Below, one piece after another: positions 31,772-40,607 of a DNA stretch of 64,000 bases (positions are counted from its first letter, which is position 1; every line of letters starts with the position of its first letter). Source of the DNA: Acidiferrum sp963764675. Lineage in GTDB: Bacteria > Acidobacteriota > Terriglobia > Acidiferrales > UBA7541. A program made the translations under genes and the position numbers. The stretch spans positions 620,001-684,000 of the forward strand of contig CAVXTQ010000007.1 in the NCBI GenBank assembly GCA_963764675.1, in the 5' to 3' direction. Under the pieces are notes generated by a model. The model was not told the origin of the DNA. It ran no database searches and saw only the letters and a list, made by a program, of their open reading frames with translations.

Positions 31772-32936
31772 AGGAGATTTTACCTAGGATTGCTGGGCCG
31801 CGAGCGCCGGTCGCGGAGGAGAGATTGGACGGGCGTTGATGGAAGGTTTCGTAGGCGAGGAGAGCGAAGGCGAAGGCTTCCTTCGCGTCGCTTGGGACGC
31901 CGAGTTGATCGGAGGGAATGACCTCGATTTTGCCCAGCGCGGCGGTTAGTTGGGCGACGATGAGCGGGTTGCGAGCGCCGCCGCCGGAGACGATGAGTTG
32001 GTGGATTTTGTGTTTGGGCAGGACGAAGCGGTTGAGGGCGTCGACGACCGAGAGCGCGGTGAAGATCGTGACGGCGCGGATCAGGTCGGCGGGCTTGGCG
32101 CGATGACGGCGGCCGAGCGCGAGGACTTTTTGGATATACGCGCGTCCGTAGTATTCGCGGCCGGTGCTCTTGGGCGGCGCTAGTTTCAGGTATGGGTCGC
32201 GCATAAGCTCATTCAGGAGCGCTGGGATGGAGCGTCCGGTTTGGGCGATGGCGGCATTTTTGTCGTAGCGCTGGCGGCCGTGGGTGAAGTGAGAGACGAG
32301 AGCATCGATGAGCATGTTGGCGGGGCCGGTGTCGAAGGCGAAGACCTGGGAAGGCTTGCACCCAGCGGGGAGCACGGTGACGTTGGCGATGCCGCCGAGA
32401 TTCAGGGAGACGCGGCCGAGTTTGGCGTGACGGTAGAGGAGATAGTCTGCGTAGGGGACGAGCGGTGCACCTTGGCCATGGAGGGCGATGTCGGCGGGGC
32501 GGAAGTCGGCGACCGTGGTGATGCCGGTGCGGGTGGCGATGATCGATGGCTCACCGATTTGTAGCGTCGAGGCCGTTGGGCGGCCTAGGTACGGGACTGG
32601 CTGGCCTTGGTGGAAGATCGTTTGGCCATGGCTGCCGATCAGCGCGATTCTTCTTGTCGGGATGCGGAAACGCTTGCAGGCGGTTAGCCCGGCTTCCGCG
32701 AACACTTCTCCCAAACAAAAATTGAGTTGGCTGAGCTGACCGGCGGAAATGGGTTGCTGCTCGGCTACGCGGAGGATTTCTTTTCGCAGGGCTGGCGGAA
32801 AGTCTATGGTCGTGTGATCAAGGAGTTTGGCGTTGAGTTGCGGCGGAACGCCAGAGATGCGGGCGAGGGCGACGTCGATGCCGTCGGCGGAGGTGCCGGA
32901 CATGAGGCCGAGGACGAGGAGCGGTTTCGATTTCAT
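31755..32936 (-). CDS. anmK: Anhydro-N-acetylmuramic acid kinase
   Basis: This 393-residue enzyme phosphorylates 1,6-anhydro-MurNAc recovered from cell-wall turnover, yielding MurNAc-6-P. The phosphate loop GLMSGTSADGIDVAL opens the protein; GSHGQTIFHQG, ADFRPADIALHGQGAPLVPY, NLGGIANVT and FDTGPANMLID follow, and SGGGARNPLIVAQL is near the end. It precedes a peptide-binding lipoprotein gene; both would suit recycling of wall peptides and sugars. Confidence 0.95.
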   Translation of the reverse strand: MKSKPLLVLGLMSGTSADGIDVALARISGVPPQLNAKLLDHTTIDFPPALRKEILRVAEQQPISAGQLSQLNFCLGEVFAEAGLTACKRFRIPTRRIALIGSHGQTIFHQGQPVPYLGRPTASTLQIGEPSIIATRTGITTVADFRPADIALHGQGAPLVPYADYLLYRHAKLGRVSLNLGGIANVTVLPAGCKPSQVFAFDTGPANMLIDALVSHFTHGRQRYDKNAAIAQTGRSIPALLNELMRDPYLKLAPPKSTGREYYGRAYIQKVLALGRRHRAKPADLIRAVTIFTALSVVDALNRFVLPKHKIHQLIVSGGGARNPLIVAQLTAALGKIEVIPSDQLGVPSDAKEAFAFALLAYETFHQRPSNLSSATGARGPAILGKISYAKPR

Positions 32937-33018
32937 TTGGGGCGCAAGAAGATTTCACCACAGAGGGCACAGAGAGCACAGAGAAGAAACAACACCAGAG
33001 TCGAAAAGACAACGGAAC

Positions 33019-35772
33019 TCAGGAGATTTGCTTCTTCAGTTCTGCGAGGAGGTTGAGGGCATCGAGGGGCTTGAGCTGATCTAGGTCGGCGGTGCGGAGT
33101 TTTTCGAGGACGGCGCGGTCGAGCGGGGTGAAGAGGACGGCCTGAGAGCCATTTCCGTTAGCGGCGGCTTCGGCGGCACCGGGGGAGAGTTTTTCGCTCA
33201 ATTGGTGCTCGCTTTGTTCGTGTTTCTTTAGGACTTCGCGGGCGCGTTCGATGACGCTGCGGGGTAGGCCCGCAAGGCGGGCGACTTCGATGCCGTAGCT
33301 TTTGTTGGCACTGCCGGGCTCGACGTGGCGGAGGAAGATGATTTCGTTGGGCGTTTCTTTCACCGAGACGTGGACGTTTTTGACGCCGGGCAATAGATCA
33401 GCGAGCTCGGTTAGTTCGTGGTAGTGGGTGGCGAAAAGAGTGCGGGCGCGGGTGTGCTTCTGGAGGTGCTCGACGACGGCCCAGGCGATGGACAGGCCGT
33501 CGAAGGTGGCGGTGCCGCGGCCGACTTCGTCGAGCAGGACGAGGCTCGCGGGCGTGGCGTGATTGAGGATGCTCGCGACTTCGCTCATCTCGACGAGGAA
33601 TGTGGAGCGACCGCGGGCTAGATTGTCGCTGGCACCGATGCGCGTAAAGATGCGGTCGATGATCGGCAGCTTGGCCTGGCGCGCTGGGACGAACGAGCCG
33701 ATCTGGGCCATCAGAACAATGAGCGCGGATTGGCGGAGATAGGTGGACTTGCCGCCCATGTTGGGGCCGGTGATGAGAAGAAGTTGCTGGCGCGCAGGCT
33801 CTAAGTAGAGATCGTTGGGAACGAAACGCTCGCCGCGTTGGCGGAGAAGCTCTTCGATGACCGGATGGCGTCCGCCGATGATGAGAAGCTCGCCGCTGGA
33901 ATTGAACTCGGGCCGGACGTAACCGCGGTCGGCGGCGAGCTTTGCGAAGCTAGTGAGCACGTCCATCTGCGCGATGGCCGAGGCGGTCTTGCGCAGGCGG
34001 GCAGCGTTGGCGGCTACGCCAGAGCGCACGTCGACGAAAAGCTGGCGCTCGATTTCGAGGATGCGCTCGTCGGCCGCGAGGATTTTGCGCTCGTATTCTT
34101 TCAGCTCGGGAGAGGTGAAGCGCTCGGCGTTGACCAGGGTTTGCTTGCGCTCGTAGTCGTCGGGCGCGAGATGGAGATTGGGTTTGGAGATCTCGATGTA
34201 ATAGCCAAAGACCTGGTTAAAGCGGATCTTCAGGGAGTTGATGCCGGTGCGTTTGCGTTCGCGCTCTTCCATCGAGGCGATGATCTGCTTGCTGTGCTGG
34301 CTGAGGTTGCGCAGTTCGTCGAGTTCACCGTGATAGCCGGTACGAATGATGCCAGGATCGGTGGCGAGCGCGGGAGGTTCGTCGGCGATGGCGCGTTCGA
34401 GGCGTTCGCGAACGTCCGTGAGCTCGTCGATCTGCTCGTGTAGAGCGCGCAAGAGGTCGCTGCCGCCTTTCGGCGGAGCGGTGAGGAAGTTTTTCAGCGT
34501 CGGGAGCTGCGACAAGGACCGGCGCAGGGCGACGAGCTCGCGCGGAGTAGCCAGACCCAGGGTGATGCGACTGGTCAGGCGCTCGAGGTCGAGAATGCCG
34601 CGAAGCTCCTTGCGAATTTCGCCACGAACGACAGTTTGCTGGACGAGATGGGCCACGGCGCTGAGGCGAGCTTCGATGGCGTCACGGTCGATCAGGGGGC
34701 GCAGAATCCAGGAGCGCAGCAGGCGCGCACCCATGCCTGTCACGGTGACGTCGAGGGCGGCGATCAGCGTGGTTGGGCCGGTGCGGCCGGCTTCTTCGGT
34801 GAAGATCGGATTGATGAGCTCGAGATTGCGGACTGAGACAGGATCGAGGACCAGGGCATCGTGCTGCTCGTAGTAGCGAACGCGGTCGAGGTGGCCGAGA
34901 GCGTCGATGCACGCCGAGACGTCCATGGCAGGAGCAACGGCGGCTGCGGCCGCGGAGTGGGACGCTTGCGTCGCAGTCGATGATCGTTGACCGGGGGCAG
35001 GGCTGCGCGCGGCGTTTTCGCGCAAGTAGTGGATGATGGCACCGGCGGCGGCCAGCGACTGATGATGATTGTCCAGGCCGAAGCCGGTAAGCTCGGCGAC
35101 ACCAAATTGCTCGCGCAAGATGCGGGAGGCGTAGTCGTACTGAAAAATCCAATCTTCGAGACGCGACTCGACGCCGCCCGTGCCTTCGAGCAGGGAATTC
35201 TTTGCGGTGTCGAAGAGTTGCTGGGGGCGCGGAAGAAGAGTCTCGCGAGGGTGCAGGAGTTGGAGTTCGTCACGGAGATCTTCGTCGGCGCGCGGGCCGG
35301 AAAACTCGGTGGCCTGAAATTCTCCCGTGGATAGATCGACGAAAGCCAAGCCGACAGGCGAGCCCGAAGGATGCTTGGCGACGGCGGCGAGAAAATTGTT
35401 TTCGCGGGCGTCGAGCACGGCGCCATCGGTGGCAGTGCCGGGAGTAATGACGCGGACGACTTCTCGGCGGACAATTTTTTTGCCGGGGCCGGGCTGCTCC
35501 ATTTGGTCGCAGATGGCGATTTTGAAGCCGGCGCGGATAAGGCGGGCAACGTAGCCGTCGGCGGCATGATACGGAACGCCGCACATGGGGATGGGCTGGC
35601 CCTTTTCGCGATTGCGGGATGTCAGAGTGATTTGCAGCTCGCGCGAGGCGAGAATCGCATCTTCGTAGAAAAGCTCGTAGAAATCGCCGAGACGGAAGAG
35701 CAATAGCGCGTGCGGGTAGCGGGCCTTAATGGCCTGGTACTGCTGCATGAGCGGTGTGGATGGCTCGGTCAT
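33019..35772 (-). CDS. mutS: DNA mismatch repair protein MutS
   Basis: This 917-residue protein recognises mismatches and starts repair. The mismatch-reading motif is GDFYELFYEDA (residues about 28-38). Core/lever/clamp domains follow, then the ATPase domain with Walker A GPNMGGKST near residue 665, Walker B LVLLDEVGRGTATFDG, and H-loop FATHYHELTEL. An alanine-rich stretch near residue 270 (ATQASHSAAAAAVAPAMD) inflates length slightly. Confidence 0.97.
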   Translation of the reverse strand: MTEPSTPLMQQYQAIKARYPHALLLFRLGDFYELFYEDAILASRELQITLTSRNREKGQPIPMCGVPYHAADGYVARLIRAGFKIAICDQMEQPGPGKKIVRREVVRVITPGTATDGAVLDARENNFLAAVAKHPSGSPVGLAFVDLSTGEFQATEFSGPRADEDLRDELQLLHPRETLLPRPQQLFDTAKNSLLEGTGGVESRLEDWIFQYDYASRILREQFGVAELTGFGLDNHHQSLAAAGAIIHYLRENAARSPAPGQRSSTATQASHSAAAAAVAPAMDVSACIDALGHLDRVRYYEQHDALVLDPVSVRNLELINPIFTEEAGRTGPTTLIAALDVTVTGMGARLLRSWILRPLIDRDAIEARLSAVAHLVQQTVVRGEIRKELRGILDLERLTSRITLGLATPRELVALRRSLSQLPTLKNFLTAPPKGGSDLLRALHEQIDELTDVRERLERAIADEPPALATDPGIIRTGYHGELDELRNLSQHSKQIIASMEERERKRTGINSLKIRFNQVFGYYIEISKPNLHLAPDDYERKQTLVNAERFTSPELKEYERKILAADERILEIERQLFVDVRSGVAANAARLRKTASAIAQMDVLTSFAKLAADRGYVRPEFNSSGELLIIGGRHPVIEELLRQRGERFVPNDLYLEPARQQLLLITGPNMGGKSTYLRQSALIVLMAQIGSFVPARQAKLPIIDRIFTRIGASDNLARGRSTFLVEMSEVASILNHATPASLVLLDEVGRGTATFDGLSIAWAVVEHLQKHTRARTLFATHYHELTELADLLPGVKNVHVSVKETPNEIIFLRHVEPGSANKSYGIEVARLAGLPRSVIERAREVLKKHEQSEHQLSEKLSPGAAEAAANGNGSQAVLFTPLDRAVLEKLRTADLDQLKPLDALNLLAELKKQIS

Positions 35773-36008
35773 CGAGGAAAAATGGGTGATCAGCTGCTCC
35801 GGGGACGGGTTTGCCTTGGCGAAAGATTAGTCGGATGCGGGCGATTTGGCAAACGGTTGAGCGCTGGTTCGGGGAATAAGCCCCGAGCAAAGGAACCCAG
35901 CGCCGGTCGAGCATTCGCCGGGACGAGGCTGACATCGAGGCAGGGTCGCGCGTGAAGCGCGCCCCTACGTGAGTGCTGCTCGGGATGAAGACCGCGTTGG
36001 GCCGCGGG
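35773..36008. other. Intergenic region with a short palindrome
   Basis: Contains GCGCG-TGAA-GCGCGC followed by CCCCTAC (about 35947-35966), another small hairpin of the dispersed type. No gene or terminator of note. Confidence 0.35.
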
Positions 36009-38168
36009 TTACGAGCGCATGCCGAGTTGGGTTAGGAGGAAGGCGTAGTTCAGGGCGATTTCGCGCAGGTAGTCGTAGCGGCCGGAGGCGCCGCCGTGGC
36101 CCGCGCCCATATTGGTTTTCAGGAGCAGCGGGTTTGCGTCGATCTTGAGGGTGCGAAGCTTGGCGACATATTTCGCGGGCTCCCAGTACATGACCTGACT
36201 GTCGTTGAGCGACGTCTTCACGAGCATGGTGGGATAGCCCTTGCGCTCGAGATTGGTGTAGGGGCAGTAGCTCTTCATGTAGAAATAGTCCGCGGCGATT
36301 TGCGGGTTGCCCCACTCTTCGTACTCGCCGACGGTAAGTGGCAGCGAAGCGTCGAGCATGCTATTCAGCACATCGACGAAAGGCACGTGGCTGATGACGA
36401 TGCGGAAAAGGTCGGGGCGCATGTTGGTGACCGCGCCCATCAGTAAGCCGCCGGCACTGCCGCCCTCGATGATGAGGCGGCCGGGAGAGGTGAATTTCGC
36501 AGAGATCAGATACTCGGCGGCGGAGATAAAGTCTGTGAAGGTGTTCAGCTTATTGTGCATGCGGCCGGCGTCGTGCCACGGCTTGCCCAATTCACCGCCG
36601 CCGCGAATGTGCGCGATCGCGAAAATCACCCCGCGGTCCAGAAGGCTGAGGCGATTGGAGCTGAAAGCGACCGGCATCGAGATTCCGTAACTGCCATAAC
36701 CGTAGAGGAGCAGCGGAGCGCTCGCGTTGCGGGGCGTGTCGCGGCGGTACACGACGGAAATGGGAACTTGAGTGCCGTCGGGAGAGGCGGCGTGGAGGCG
36801 TTCGGTGGCGTATTGTGCCGAGTCGTAGCCGCCGAGAACCGGTTGCTGTTTGCCGAGGACCCGCTCGCGGGTTGCGAGGTTGTAGTCGAAGATCGAGCGC
36901 GGGGTGATGAAGGATTCGTACTGAAAGCGGACACGATCGGTGACGAATTCCGGGTTCGCGCCGACGGACGCGTTGTAAGCGGGCTCGGCGAATTCGATGC
37001 GGTGCGAAGCGGCCAGCGCATCGCCCTTCGCGTTTACATTGACGGTGGCCAGCGCGAGGTCGACGACGCGAAGATAGGGCAGGCCGTCTTCGCGCTCGAA
37101 CAAGACGAGATGCGACTGAAAGACGTCGGCATCGGCGAGCATGACGCCGGGGCGGTTGGGAATGAACTCGCGCCAGAACTTTCGGCGAGGGTCTGTGGGA
37201 GAAACGGTCATCAAGCGGAAGGTGCGTCCCCCGGAGTTGGTGCGCACGTAGAAAATTCCGCCTGACCGGCCGCCTTCGGGACCGGGATGGTGATCAACGT
37301 AGTATTCGTGCGTGTCTTCGCGGTGGGCGATCAAGCGAAATTCTCCGGTGGGCTGGTCAGCGGGAAGAAAGCGGACCTCGCTAGTGGTGTGACTAGCTAT
37401 GGTGAGCAGGAGGAAGGCATCGCTGCGGGTGCGTGCGATCTCGATGCGAAAGCGTTCGTCGGCCTCTTCATAGACAAGCGCGTCGGCCCCGGTGGTTCCG
37501 AGGGCGCCGCGATAGAGACGGTGGGAACGCTTCGTGGTTTCGTCTTCCACGGTATAGAAGAGCGTGCGGTTGTCGGCGGCCCAGGCCGCGCTGGTTACGC
37601 GCTCAATCGCCCGCGGCAGGGTTTCCCCGGTGCGAAGGTCCTTGATGCGGAGCGTAAACTGGCGAAATCCGGTGGTGTCGGTGGAATAAGCCAACAGCTG
37701 GTTGTCGTCACTGACGGCGAACGCGCCGAGTCCAAGAAAGGAGTGACCCTTAGCCAGAACGTTTAGGTCAAGAAGGAGTTCCTCGGGAGCAGCCTGTGTG
37801 TTCTTCCTGCGGCAATGGATGGGATACTGTTGGCCCTCCGCAGTGCGTGTGAAATATTGATAGCCGCGGAGCCGATAGGGCACCGAAAGATCGGTCTGCA
37901 GGATTCGCCCCAGCATCTCGTTGTAAAGCTGTTCCTGAAAGCCCTTGGTGTCTTGCAGGGCCGCGTCGGCGTACTCATTCTCCGCGTTTAGGTAAGCAAT
38001 GACCTCGGGGTTTTCCTTCTCGCGCAGCCAGGCGTAGTCATCCACCCTGCGGTCTCCATGAAGGACCTGCTCGACCGGTTTGCGGCGGGCGACGGGAGGC
38101 TGCGGGCCACCAGTTTGCGGGAGGTCTTGCGAAGGGCTGGGCGTAGCGATATTGGTGTCCGGCTTCAT
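36009..38168 (-). CDS. Prolyl oligopeptidase family (S9A) peptidase, oligopeptidase B-like
   Basis: The protein has 719 residues from ATG 38168; a longer in-frame ATG lies at 38213. An N-terminal seven-bladed propeller (DDYAWLREKENPEV; VSDDNQLLAYSTDTTGFRQF) precedes a C-terminal alpha/beta hydrolase with catalytic Ser in GGSAGGLLMG (about 571), Asp after TSLNDSQVMYWEPAKY (about 656) and His in GAGHGGASGRYD (about 690). It cleaves short peptides after basic or proline residues. No signal peptide is evident. Confidence 0.92.
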   Translation of the reverse strand: MKPDTNIATPSPSQDLPQTGGPQPPVARRKPVEQVLHGDRRVDDYAWLREKENPEVIAYLNAENEYADAALQDTKGFQEQLYNEMLGRILQTDLSVPYRLRGYQYFTRTAEGQQYPIHCRRKNTQAAPEELLLDLNVLAKGHSFLGLGAFAVSDDNQLLAYSTDTTGFRQFTLRIKDLRTGETLPRAIERVTSAAWAADNRTLFYTVEDETTKRSHRLYRGALGTTGADALVYEEADERFRIEIARTRSDAFLLLTIASHTTSEVRFLPADQPTGEFRLIAHREDTHEYYVDHHPGPEGGRSGGIFYVRTNSGGRTFRLMTVSPTDPRRKFWREFIPNRPGVMLADADVFQSHLVLFEREDGLPYLRVVDLALATVNVNAKGDALAASHRIEFAEPAYNASVGANPEFVTDRVRFQYESFITPRSIFDYNLATRERVLGKQQPVLGGYDSAQYATERLHAASPDGTQVPISVVYRRDTPRNASAPLLLYGYGSYGISMPVAFSSNRLSLLDRGVIFAIAHIRGGGELGKPWHDAGRMHNKLNTFTDFISAAEYLISAKFTSPGRLIIEGGSAGGLLMGAVTNMRPDLFRIVISHVPFVDVLNSMLDASLPLTVGEYEEWGNPQIAADYFYMKSYCPYTNLERKGYPTMLVKTSLNDSQVMYWEPAKYVAKLRTLKIDANPLLLKTNMGAGHGGASGRYDYLREIALNYAFLLTQLGMRS

Positions 38169-38295
38169 GGGTCTCTCGGTCGTGCGCGCGGCGGGAGTAG
38201 GGGTGCCGGGCAAAGTAAATCGCGTGCCTCCGCTATACTACAACGGAAGCGAGCGGCATGAGAAAGCGGCTCGAACCCACGTCCCTGGAAGGCCG

Positions 38296-38958
38296 ATGCC
38301 CCACGAGATCGAAATCAAGCTGCACGTCAAGGATCTGAATGCGCTCCGGCGAGCGCTGAAGGGGCTGGGCGCGCGATCGGTTTCCGGCGGTACGGGACGC
38401 GTGCACGAATGGAACGTGGTTTTCGACACGCCGCGAAGGGAACTCGCTGGGCGGGGGGAACTGCTGCGGATTCGGACGGAGACGCCGGAGCCTTCCAACT
38501 TGAAACGCCTCCGGCGCAGAGCGGAACGCGTGCTACTTACGTTCAAGCGCCCGATTCGCGGGAAGCAGCCCGGTGTCAGTGGGCGGCCTCCGCGGCACAA
38601 AGTTCGGGAGGAGATTGAACTCGAGGTTGCGAACGGGCGCGCCTTGACGAAGATCTTCGAGGGACTGGGGTTTTGTGGCTGGTTTCGCTACGAGAAATTC
38701 CGGACGACGTTCCGGCTGCCAGCAGCGCACGGGTGGGCCAAAGGCTTGTTGATCGAGCTGGACGAAACGCCGATCGGCACATTTGCCGAACTGGAGGGAC
38801 CACCGAAAGCCATCGATCGCGCCGCGAAACAGCTCGGTTTTGCGAAACAGGACTACATCGTGACGAACTATTTGTCTCTCTATCTCGCCGAATGCCGGCG
38901 AAGCGGAGAAAAACCTGGGGACATGGTGTTCAAGAATCGAAAATGGATGAGGAAATAG
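38296..38958 (+). CDS. CYTH-domain protein (class IV adenylate cyclase / thiamine triphosphatase-like)
   Basis: This 220-residue protein starts with the CYTH signature E-I-E-I-K-L. A beta-tunnel of alternating basic and acidic strands follows (LRIRTETPE, VLLTFKRPI, REEIELEVANG, LLIELDETPIGTFAELEG). CYTH enzymes act on triphosphate compounds with Mg or Mn. The start at ATG 38296 is set by this motif. Specific substrate (ATP, thiamine-PPP, polyphosphate) cannot be told. Confidence 0.9.
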   Translation: MPHEIEIKLHVKDLNALRRALKGLGARSVSGGTGRVHEWNVVFDTPRRELAGRGELLRIRTETPEPSNLKRLRRRAERVLLTFKRPIRGKQPGVSGRPPRHKVREEIELEVANGRALTKIFEGLGFCGWFRYEKFRTTFRLPAAHGWAKGLLIELDETPIGTFAELEGPPKAIDRAAKQLGFAKQDYIVTNYLSLYLAECRRSGEKPGDMVFKNRKWMRK

Positions 38959-38998
38959 TAACAAGAGCGAAAAAATCCACGCAAACGCCATTCTTTTC

Positions 38999-39027
38999 TT
39001 GACAATGCAATGCACGAAGCTTATCAA
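38999..39027 (+). promoter_or_regulatory. Strong sigma-70-like promoter upstream of the metal-transporter operon
   Basis: Perfect TTGACA, 17-base spacer, TATCAA. Transcription would begin near 39035, giving a leader of roughly 275 bases before the next start codon, which contains a terminator. Confidence 0.55.
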
Positions 39028-39029
39028 TT

Positions 39030-39058
39030 CTCCTGTGATTGCTTCGCAACCACAGGAG
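39030..39058. repeat. Inverted repeat overlapping the predicted transcription start
   Basis: CTCCTGTG...CACAGGAG with an inner TTGC-TTC-GCAA forms a near-continuous 12-bp stem. At this position it could be an operator or the first hairpin of a leader RNA. Confidence 0.6.
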
Positions 39059-39289
39059 TAATTTCTCTGCCGATGTGCGCATCTAGCGAACTTGAGCCTG
39101 GCCCTAGTTGCTTGCGACTAGAGTGCGGCTGGAGGATGTTGCAACCGTTGGGTGTTCGGAGGGCGTCGCGCGAAAGGGGTTCCATCGCGCAGGCGAACGG
39201 GCGGGAAGGGTTCACCGGCGGCTAAAGGTAAGTCCATTTGTTTGAGGTGCTTGCCCGCCGCCGGAGCTCTACGGTGCGCGGGTTTTTTT
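39035..39289 (+). ncRNA. Candidate structured leader RNA (riboswitch-like), class unidentified
   Basis: About 255 nucleotides lie between the promoter and a terminator hairpin ending just before the ribosome site of an MgtE-like gene. The segment has several possible stems and no protein reading frame. The arrangement resembles a transcription-attenuating metal riboswitch. I looked for M-box, yybP-ykoY and 6S cores and could not match them. Only a GAGCTCTACGG word near the terminator recalls the M-box 3-prime end. Confidence 0.35.
39254..39289 (+). terminator. Terminator hairpin in the leader of the MgtE-like gene
   Basis: CCCGC...GCGGG, with a further inner GCCG/CGGT pairing and seven T residues. 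It lies only 8 bases before the GGAAGAGG ribosome site and 21 before the ATG, so it most likely controls read-through into the downstream gene. Confidence 0.55.
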
Positions 39290-39310
39290 GTTATACGGAA
39301 GAGGTAGCTT

Positions 39311-40560
39311 ATGCAGCTTTACGCGACAGAATTGATGGGCGCGGAAACCTACGACGATCAGGGTAACTTCGTCGGGCGGGTCCGCGAATTTTTTATCGAG
39401 CCGGCCGACCAGCCCAACCGCGTGTCGCGGTTTCTGCTATCGCGTGGACGCTTTCAACCATTGCTGGCGCGGCACGACCAGGTCGCGGCGATCGCCCCGG
39501 GAACTTTGCGCTTGAACTGCAGCGAGCGTGCCCTGGAGCTTTATCAGCCGAATGAGGCTTGGCTGGCGGTTCGCAAGGACTTGCTGGACCAGCAGATCAT
39601 CGACACGAAGGGGCGCAAGGTGGTGCGCGTTAACGACGTGGATCTGGCCGAGCACCGTACCAACGGCAGCGTCGAGTTGCGGCTCACACAAGTGGACGTG
39701 GGGCTGCCCGGCGCGGTGCGGCGGCTTTTGCAGGGGCTGATGTCGCCGGCCTTCGTGCGCAAGCTGCAGACCGGCCTTCCGCAACGGGCAATTCGATGGG
39801 AATTCGTGAATCTGATCGAGCCGGACCCGCTGCGCCGCGTGAAACTGCGCATCACCCACGAAAAGCTCGAAGACCTGCACCCCGCGGACCTGGCCGAAAT
39901 CATGGAGGCGCTCTCGCCGCCGAGCGGCAGGCCATCATCGCTTCGCTGGACGAGGAGACCGCGGCGTAGGTTCTGGCAGAGCTGGATGCGCGCCTGACGT
40001 CGCAGATCGTCGAAAAGATGGACCCCGAGCGAGCCGCCGACATCATGGAGGAGATGGCGCCGGACGCCGCTGCGGATTTGCTGGCCGACTTGCCGAAGGA
40101 AACTTCGGACGAGTTGCTCGAGGAGATGCCGGGCAGGAAGCCGCGGGAAGTGCGCGAACTGCTGTCGTTCGACCCTCGACCGGCGGGCGGAATGATGAAC
40201 ACCGACTTCGTGTTCGTCGGCGAAAGCTCGACGCGGGACGAAGTGCTGCAATGGATGCGGTCGCAAGGACCTGAACTTCGATCAACTGGACACGGTCTTG
40301 CTGATCGATGACCTTGGCGCAAGTTTTCGGGCACGGTTCCGGTGGCAAGACTGCTGCTGGCTTCTGCGGAGCAGGCGCTCGGCGAACTGAAGACCGAGCC
40401 GCTGCTCAGTGTCACTTCGGATGCCGATGAAAAGGAAGTGTTCGAGCTGTTCGACAAATACAATCTGCGGATGCTGACGGTGGTGGACGAGCACGGGCGG
40501 CCCATGGGCGCGATCACCGTGGATGACGTAGTGTCGCGTTTACGTGCAGAAATAGGCTAA
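39311..40560 (+). pseudogene. PRC-barrel/MgtE N-domain/CBS protein gene with frameshifts and a nonsense codon
   Basis: The first 205 codons are intact (PRC-barrel-like MQLYATELMGAETYDDQGNF and a second PRC segment, then LEDLHPADLAEIMEALS). A one-base loss near 39920 shifts the frame. The correct reading (ERQAIIASLDEETAA) then meets TAG at 39967, where the family has Glu, and another shift occurs near 40290. The CBS tail (LLLASAEQALGELK ... LRMLTVVDEHGRPMGAI) is recovered in a third frame. It would have been the regulatory MgtE_N/CBS partner of the NRAMP gene that follows. Confidence 0.75.
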
Positions 40561-40607
40561 GGAGATACCGGAAGCGGCGATGGACTGGACGGCCCTATCG
40601 ACGAGCG

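Noticed and set aside
39060..39250. 6S RNA in the leader (ATTTCTCTG and GGGTTCA words recall E. coli 6S)
   Set aside because: No closing stem joins the two ends and no central bubble could be drawn; similarity is limited to short words.
39035..39289. M-box (ykoK) magnesium riboswitch
   Set aside because: Only the GAGCTCTACG word near the 3-prime end matches; the conserved 5-prime core was not found. Kept as an unclassified leader.
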